Assembly (NCBI GenBank): GCA_904063045.1
Contig: CAJFCJ010000018.1
Location: 998,443 to 1,046,527, forward strand
DNA: 48,085 nucleotides
From: Dimorphilus gyrociliatus
Taxonomy: Eukaryota > Annelida > Polychaeta > Dinophilidae
Direction: 5' to 3'
Shown: one piece after another, positions 41,889 to 48,085 of the stretch
Position numbering within the stretch: position 1 is the stretch's first letter
How the letters are laid out: each line of letters starts with the position of its first letter
Made by a program: the position numbers and the translations under genes
Notes under the pieces: model-generated
What the model was told of the DNA's origin: nothing
What the model saw: only the letters and a program-made list of their open reading frames with translations
Databases searched by the model: none

Positions 41889-44830
41889 AATGGAAAAATT
41901 CAATATTCTTTAAAAGTTATAGAGGAATTTAAAGAATACAATTATGGATTAATGACAATGAAAAATCCTCTAATAAAAAATACAACCTTTATAATAAAGT
42001 ACAAAAAATTTTTATTAAAGAAAACAAATGAATTGTGTAAATTGTGTGGATATGATTCATATCATTCAATTTCAAATCCACGCTATGTAGGAAAGAGTAA
42101 ACTTATTGATTCCAATTATTATTATATATCCACTAAATACTTTGTTTAAGTAACAAAAATATTTTGTTGGATCAGCAAGAAATATCCACAAAAATCTATT
42201 CTACTACAATTCAATAGTTTTAATATTGCTCATTAAATTTCTTATTATCCAATAAAAAAAGGTTTGATACTGATCAAGAAATTGGATTATGTCTAAAATG
42301 TTTTAAAATGAATTCATCCTGTACAAATTTACTAATATTCTTGTTTTTTTTGTCCTAAATTGTAAAATAGTTGAATTAATTTGCTGATAATTTTGCATCT
42401 AAATTAAATTCTGTCCTGTTTGGCTTGTATTTAAAAATGGAGGGAAAAATTTTCTGAATTATCAATCATGCTAATAGTTCAAAAAATGTTTGTCAACATT
42501 CAGCTTTCGTATTACAAACTACACTTGGAAAATATTTTTCAAGTGTTAATATAGATTTTAAAGGTGGAGTAGTGAAAACTCAAATCATTTCTGCAAACAG
42601 CACTACTAGTAGATTTTTATGTAATTTCCTTGACCTTAAAGGTATTTTCTGAAATATTTTTGCAAATTCAAATTACTTTACCAAACCGAAATGTTGTTTT
42701 TGTTTCTCTTTAGATACAGAAATAATGAAATTACAATCAAATTTTGTAAATGATTATACATTTTCTCATTTGTACAAAAATATTTTTGATAAAAGTGATA
42801 TTTACTATTTTTCAAAAACATTTGGAGTTTTACCTCCATTTGTGGCATATTCAACTGATATGAACAGCGTTGTGTCAAAATTTGTTTATTCAATGTTGTA
42901 CGGAGGAAAACATGAAAAGTGTGTTTCTTACAGAAGTAAGCTTGTATTGGATATATTTTCTAAAAGAAATGTAAATAAATTAAATCACTAAAACAATTGA
43001 AATAAAAATTCGTTTTTTCATTTTCTGAAAGATTCATTTCTTTCATGGTTGTGAGTACAATGAAAATATTCATGACAATAAAAATTGTACCTTAATGTTT
43101 CAAAGTCCTTTAAAAACTTTTGAAAATTTGAAAAATATAATCTTCATACCAAATCTCTTATGTAACCTTAGCAAAAGTATCAATTAAATATATAATTTCC
43201 AAAAAATGACAATGACAAATAGTAAATATTTTTGAAAAAATGCAAACAGGCTATATCTTTTTAAGAATCCATCAAGATGAGAAACCTTTTGTAACAGGAC
43301 AACTAATGCTACAGTATTTCAATTCCCTTAAAGTTGTCAAATACAAATCAATTTCTACTTTTAAAAATCTATCAATCACAAACCAATTATGTTATGATGT
43401 AGGATATGATCGGATACATTCACTGTCCTTTCCATGCAATTTATATGAATCAATTAGCTCTTATGCTCAATTAAACTTTGTAAATGACACTTACAACTTG
43501 TAAATATATTAGTTTGTAAGAAATTTTCAAAACTGAACAATAATTGATATTTCATATTTTAAGGACTATAAGTAATAGATCAACAAGTGTTGGACTTGGT
43601 CTGAATTGCTTTAAAACAATGCCTCCTTGTTAAAATAGTCTTTTCTTTTTTGGAAAAATAATCAAATATTAAATATTTTTGTTTTCACCTAACAATTCAA
43701 ATTTAACATCTGTGGTGAAATGTTTGGATATCAATTCATCTTATTAATATTGAAGATATAAACCTTATATGCTCAAATTTTAACTTTCAAATGGGAGGAA
43801 TAGATAGTTTTTTTGCAGTTGATTTCCCTTATACTGAAGATCTTCCATTGGCCGGGAAAAATCCTGAAACGTATGAATTTTTTCTTCAATACAAATACAA
43901 ATCTATTAATTAATATCAATAAGACTTCTGATTTGTGATAAAATTGCAAAACTTATTTCTCATTGTAAATTTGTTTCAAGGTAAGTATAAATTTAAATTT
44001 AAATATTTAAAATATTTAAGATCAATATATCAGGGAATTTTATGATAAATTTAAAACTGATATTTCTCTCCAAAATTTTAATATTCACTTCAAAACTCAA
44101 AGTTAAGATTGATCATTTCACCTTGTTTAAATTATGTCAAATGGAATATTCTTTGTGGAAGAATGTTATGGAGAAAAAACTTTTGCAATTGGTGACATTT
44201 GCTACAAAATATTTTCGTTTGAAACAGAAATGGATTTTGAGTATATGGAGAATTTGTGCTCTACACAGAAAATGCATATGTCTTATCTACCATCAAATCA
44301 ATTAGAAATAGTACCAAAAACTATTGATTATTTTTCTCAGTTTCAAAAATTTATAAAAGAGAAAAAAACAAAGTTCTTTAACAGTTGGCATTCATCAATT
44401 ACAATTGACTTTTTCTTAATTTTATATATACAGTACCACCCCCTTTTTTTCTATAATAATTAAGATTATTTTGGTTTAACATGAATTTTACTTACAAAAA
44501 TATGACATGACAATTATGACTTTATAATCAACATTTTCAACTAATTAAATTTTCGTATTTCAGTCTTTCAATAACAAAAATTCCCTTATTTTTCTTCAAA
44601 GTTTAGTTTGAAATATATTCTTTTTTTTCATTTTCTGTCAGAATACATAAAGTTCATGCATTTCTAGAATTATAATTCAAAATCACCACTCTGCTTTAAT
44701 GTTCAACTGACAAGTGAAAGGTATGATGGTTGGATATTGGGATTTTCAGTTTTTGGAATATTGACATTTATATTAAGTTTAGTGATTTTAAAAATAATTA
44801 ACTCATATATCTTTTCTTTTTGTTCTTGTT
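41889..44830 (+). CDS. Receptor-ectodomain paralogue: SRCR, module1-module2-SRCR, C-type lectin, one TM
   Basis: Exons in order: 41889-about 42148, a degenerate SRCR ('NELCKLCGYDSYHSISNPRY'); about 42490-42642, module 1 ending 'FLCNFLDLKG' before a GTATTT donor (against 'KCSFSDLRG' at 12 kb); 42714-about 42960, module 2 ('YFSKTFGVLPPFV', against 'MKSKTFGISPLIF'); about 43257-43500, a second SRCR-like exon ('SITNQLCYDVGYDRIHSLSF'); about 43760-43910, uncertain; about 44134-44400, the first half of a C-type lectin ('GDICYKIFSFETEMDFEYME', 'LCSTQKMHMSYLPSNQLEIV'); and about 44715-44830, a membrane helix ('GWILGFSVFGILTFILSLVI') with a short Cys-rich tail. It uses the same exon units as the 10.4-16.7 kb receptor but no LDLa, LRR or 7TM part was found. 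It could be a single-pass lectin receptor or a partial duplicate. Exon joins are unproven. Confidence 0.45.
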
Positions 44831-44934
44831 GTCAACTTTTTTTTTTAAAAAAAAAACCCAAAAATTTCTTAACCAATGAGAAAAAGAAAACAACTTTTAC
44901 ACTTTTTTGTACAAATGTTGAAATTTCGCAAATC

Positions 44935-46768
44935 TGCTCATCTTGTTCCCATAGCTTAAATTTTTTATTGATCATTAATTGATCAATCTTTGCAGTGTGA
45001 CAGAGATAATCACAAATAAAAATTGGACTATAAATAGAATATTCGATTTTAATGAATTGGCATTGTTGATAAGAATTAATTTGACAAGTGGTATTCTCTC
45101 TTTTAAAAACCTCAAAATCATTGCAATCAGTAATCTTTCCTTGATTTTTCAACCAAATTGAAACTTTTATAGAACTGTTTACAATATGGCTGAGATAAAT
45201 GATATTTGATTTAATGTCATTTGAACAAGTAGACAGATCATTGTCAATAATAATTCCATTAGAAGATGATTTAGATTCAATAAAAGAAATAGTAAATAGA
45301 GGACTAGTTAACATTTTAATAAAATTTTCTTTAGTATCTTTGTATTTTTTACCAATGCATAATTTCAAAGCTGGAATTTGGTGAGAAGTTAAATGTAAGA
45401 TATAAATCTCTTGAGCGTTTGATTTATATCTGCATGAACAGTTAAAGTAGTTCTGAAAGCATTTAGAATAATCATATAAAAATGTATAGTTCATGCCATT
45501 TTGATATTGTAAAGTTGCAAGGATGTTCTCGCTCTTTCCAGGTGTGCATTTGATATAGATTTTCTGATAGCGAAGATAAGTATTGAATTCAATTATTCTC
45601 TCTCCCAACACGTACGAATCGCTGGATAGAAAGATAAAGAAAAACTGATTCTCTCTTTAAAAAACAATCTATGTAAAAAAAAAACAAACTCTGTTGGATA
45701 TAGATTCTTGCTGCTATCGCAAGGATCCGCTGTTACTGGTGTATATCGAATATAGAATGAGCTAGAAGACACGTAATCTTTAGTTCTCAAACTCTTTTCA
45801 GACTCTCTCCGACATTGCAAATGCCTGACTTTTGGCAGAGAGCTAAATGCTTTTATTTCATATATTTCAATAAATTTTCCTGCCTCTGCATTAAAAACAA
45901 ATTTCAGCCATTTTGTTTGTAATTTTGTAGAAATTTTTGTCCAATTCGACGTTTTATTAACATTTATATACGATTTAATATCCTCACTAAATAGGCCTAT
46001 TTCGTCAATTTCATTCTCTAACGGTTGATTGATGTGTATTTCCTGTATAGTATATTTTTTAAAAGTTTCAACTTTTATAAAAGCTATTGCATCATTGGTA
46101 GTCTGAGTCCACATTTGATTGATATATGGAATACTATCCTCAAAGGCTGCTCTGCAATTTCCACTTGAGACTGTACAGACAGATCCAGATTCTAATTTCG
46201 CAACATCCTCATAAGAAAACGTAAACATGTCTTCAACATAAATTAATTCTGGAAAATTTGGATTTGAATTTTTATACCATTCAACACACGATGAATACGC
46301 TTTTATTGTTGCCAATATTTGCATCTCACCAATTTCAAGGTTATTGTACGGCGATTGAATTAAATACAATAGCATGTTGGTCGAAGGTAGATGATTCGTC
46401 AGGTGAATTTCATTCCATCCTTGAATATATTTGTGATAGTACTCATCGCGAGTAGTGTCATTATTTTCAACAATAATCTTTAAAGCTTCGCTTTCATTTC
46501 TTAATTTCAAAATTCGAACTTTTTCAAAATGTATAGTTCGAAAAGTATCTGTATTAAACAGTAATTCAATATCTGAAATATTGGAAATACTCAAAGAGGT
46601 TTGATACGATTTTCGTGTTCCGTCTCTCAGATATTTATTCTTAAACCGTAGATGATTCTTTGGAACATTGTAGCCATTTTGATATTGTTCTTCAAGAGTA
46701 TTAACGTATCGTTCAAAATAACCATTGCACCCAATTAAAACAGCAGTAAACAGGCTAAAAATGATCAT
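44935..46768 (-). CDS. Secreted multi-domain galactose-binding-like protein
   Basis: ATG at 46768 opens the signal peptide MIIFSLFTAVLIGCNG (an upstream in-frame ATG at 46837 is less likely). Exon 1 runs to about 45697. An intron of about 68 bp (GA|GTTTGT donor, TTTCTATCCAG acceptor, phase fits) leads to exon 2 from 45628. Four jelly-roll-like units: unit 1 ends 'YNNLEIGEMQILA'; unit 2 has 'SGNCRAAFEDSIPYINQMW', 'IAFIKVETFKKYTIQEIHI' and 'GKFIEIYEIKAF' (F5-8C-like order of A.EDG, W, I.V.F...Y.I, terminal strand); unit 3 is Cys-rich; unit 4 has 'GIIIDNDLSTC', 'ITDCNDFEVF' and 'CQFIKIEYSIYSPIFICDYL'. The frame stays open to 44832, but its last 35 codons are low-complexity, so the true end or a further donor may lie near 44935. 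No defects. It is the best-preserved member of the lectin-like set on the minus strand. Confidence 0.65.
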
Positions 46769-46839
46769 TTTCTCTTGTATGGTAAAAACATGAGACTTTG
46801 AAAAAAAAACAAAGACACTGACACAAGTGATTATCAATA

Positions 46840-47285
46840 TACTGTATTTATATATATAAAATAATTCTAATTATCAAAATCAATATATTTCAACAACTAA
46901 TAGTTTTCCACCTGAATACTTTGCAATTATCAAATGAGGACACTTGACATTGCTTCTCAGCCATTGTTATCAGTTTTTTTAACATAACATACAAAAGATT
47001 CCAGTTACAAATTTTTACCTTTTCTAGTTGCATATTGTTATGCTTGACAAAATCAATTGCAAGCCATGTATGATCAGAGAAACTATGGGATTTTCAACCC
47101 CCTCACCTTGGTCAAATGTCATGTATTGTTTAGATATCTAAAATTAGAAATAATAGCATAATTGACATTTAATTGAGCTAATGTCAATCATCTCTAATAT
47201 TAAACCTTAAAATGAAAATAGTGATATTTAATTCAAATTTAATTGAACATTTTGCCACTTATTGCATAGACTGCGCACTCACTAC
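46840..47285. other. No gene seen
   Basis: Upstream region of the minus-strand secreted gene. TATATATAA near 46848-46858 could be its TATA box, about 85 bp before the ATG. Confidence 0.3.
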
Positions 47286-47289
47286 ACAA

Positions 47290-47605
47290 GAGCTGTAAAG
47301 TGGTGACTGGATAGTAGAGAAAAGTCTTCAAGTATATATTACACTTCTGAGTAGAGCCAGTACTGTTATAAGTTGCAAATGCATGAATGGCTGGACAATT
47401 GTGCTTATGATTAAAACTATTATAATCTAATTTATTCTCCTCTGAGGTGTTGTCCTTTTATAATTCAATTAGCCAACCTAAGTGTTTGACTGACCTTGTA
47501 ACATTCTCTTATTAAAGATAAATAGGACATTAGACAAAGTGACAGTTGTCTAATCTATGGTTAGACACATTGAGTCAAACCTCAAAGTATGTAAACACTG
47601 TGTTT
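47290..47605 (+). mobile_element. Two rearranged LTR pieces, plus orientation
   Basis: The first piece has 'AGCTGTAAAGTGGTGACTGG', 'AGTAGAGAAAAGTCTTCAAG' and 'TATATT', then jumps to a U5-like end ('AGCCAGTACTGTTATAAGTT', 'GCAAATGCAT'), with the R region lost. The second piece restarts in U3 ('TTATAATTCAATTAGCCAAC', 'TTATTAAAGATAAATAGGAC', 'CAAACCTCAAAGTATGTAAA') and stops at about 47605, where receptor coding sequence begins on the other strand. Confidence 0.65.
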
Positions 47606-47614
47606 TAAATTTTG

Positions 47615-48085
47615 AATTAATTGAAAATTCCATTTTGTCAAATATTTATTTTTTATAATTGTTAAACTTTTCAATTCTAAAGATGAATAGGATTTTTCAT
47701 ATTGAAAATTTCCATTAATTGCAATTCTTTTCAATTGATGAGTTATGTGATTTATTTTAACAACTTCCGGTCTATTATTTTCATTTAAACATTTGAAATC
47801 ATAGAGAAAATTAAAAGTACAAAATCTTTTTGGATAATCTGTTGAATTTGCAATATATTTTGAGCAGAAAATCTCATCAGAAGCTAATTTGCAGTCAACA
47901 AGATCATTGCATAATTTCCTTGTAGGAAGGAATAAAAGTTCCTGCCTACATTTAAAGAATCCTTCCAGAATGTATGAATCTGTTAAATTATGTCAATTTC
48001 TTAAGGATTTTTGATAAGAGAGCACAACTTTTACTTACCACAATTAAATTCATCATCACCATAGAGACACTGAATGATACCATCA
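47615..48085 (-). pseudogene. LDLa-LRR receptor fragment, cut by LTR and by window edge
   Basis: On the minus strand from the window end: 'GIIQCLYGDDEFNCG' (LDLa end) before a GTAAGT donor, then after an ACAG acceptor 'GFFKCRQELLFLPTRKLCND', 'LVDCKLASDEIFCS' (second LDLa) and leucine-rich sequence ('VVKINHITHQLKRIAINGN', 'SLELKSLTIIKNKYLTKW'). This matches, exon for exon, 14580-15000 of the plus-strand receptor ('SFFKCRKENKFIFHTQICDS', 'IYDCLHGSDELFC'). Coding stops near 47615 where LTR sequence starts. The LRR and 7TM parts are therefore missing or lie beyond an LTR-filled break. The 5' part is outside the window. Confidence 0.65.

Noticed and set aside
1-48085. CRISPR arrays, bacterial operons, rRNA or tRNA genes
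   Set aside because: No regularly spaced identical repeats, no ribosome-binding-site pattern, and no tRNA-like cloverleaf or rRNA stretch was seen; spliced genes show a eukaryotic genome.

Overview
The window is AT-rich eukaryotic DNA (roughly 30% GC by eye) from an animal. Coding regions are broken by short GT-AG introns, several only about 45-75 bp. The domain repertoire is metazoan: fucolectin/F5-8C-type galactose-binding folds, a farnesoic-acid-O-methyltransferase-type (Methyltransf_FA) fold, SRCR, C-type lectin, LDLa, LRR plus 7TM, chitin-binding type 2, thrombospondin type 1, C1q-like, trefoil and PAN. LDLa-LRR receptors of the GRL101/relaxin-receptor type together with C1q expansions suggest a spiralian, perhaps a small annelid or similar worm. 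That assignment is inference; nothing in the window names the species.

Layout. 0.4-9 kb: minus-strand secreted lectin-like genes and relics. One intact six-exon gene lies at 2.3-4.5 kb, with a deleted pseudogene copy at 8.4-9.0 kb, fragments at 0.4, 4.9 and 6.9 kb, an unassigned gene at 5.5-6.4 kb and a dead RING/B-box (TRIM-like) copy at 7.5-8.1 kb. 9.2-10.2 kb: a mariner relic and a 2-unit tandem repeat. 10.4-16.7 kb: a large plus-strand receptor gene built from a duplicated three-exon unit (two unnamed modules plus SRCR), then C-type lectin, LDLa repeats, LRRs and a 7TM domain. 17-19.5 kb: a Tc1 relic and a decayed plus-strand paralogue of the 2.3-kb gene, cut by an LTR. 19.5-28.6 kb: a transposon graveyard (LTR pieces, FLYWCH/MULE-type elements with unusual repeat-built ends, Tc1) containing a possible small secreted peptide gene with an LTR-derived promoter and a small ITIH-C/vWD-like gene whose apparent start codon is ACG. 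29.1-30.1 kb: an intronless 7TM gene with two frameshifts. 33.1-36.8 kb: two well-preserved secreted genes, CBM14x2-TSP1-C1qx3 and PAN-trefoil-PAN. A solo LTR lies on each side, each with its own 4-bp target duplication. 40.4-41.1 kb: a second mariner relic. 41.9-44.8 kb: a paralogue of the 10-kb receptor's extracellular part ending in one membrane helix. 44.9-46.8 kb: an intact multi-domain galactose-binding secreted protein. 47.3-48.1 kb: LTR pieces cut into another LDLa-LRR receptor fragment.

Taken together this looks like a fast-evolving extracellular-recognition neighbourhood. Secreted lectin-like proteins and lectin/LDLa/LRR receptors sit side by side in several copies, some alive and some broken, with LTR, MULE, Tc1 and mariner sequences between and inside them. 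A role in sensing carbohydrates or microbes is plausible but is inference only. Exon limits were set by eye from splice motifs and reading frames and are approximate unless stated.
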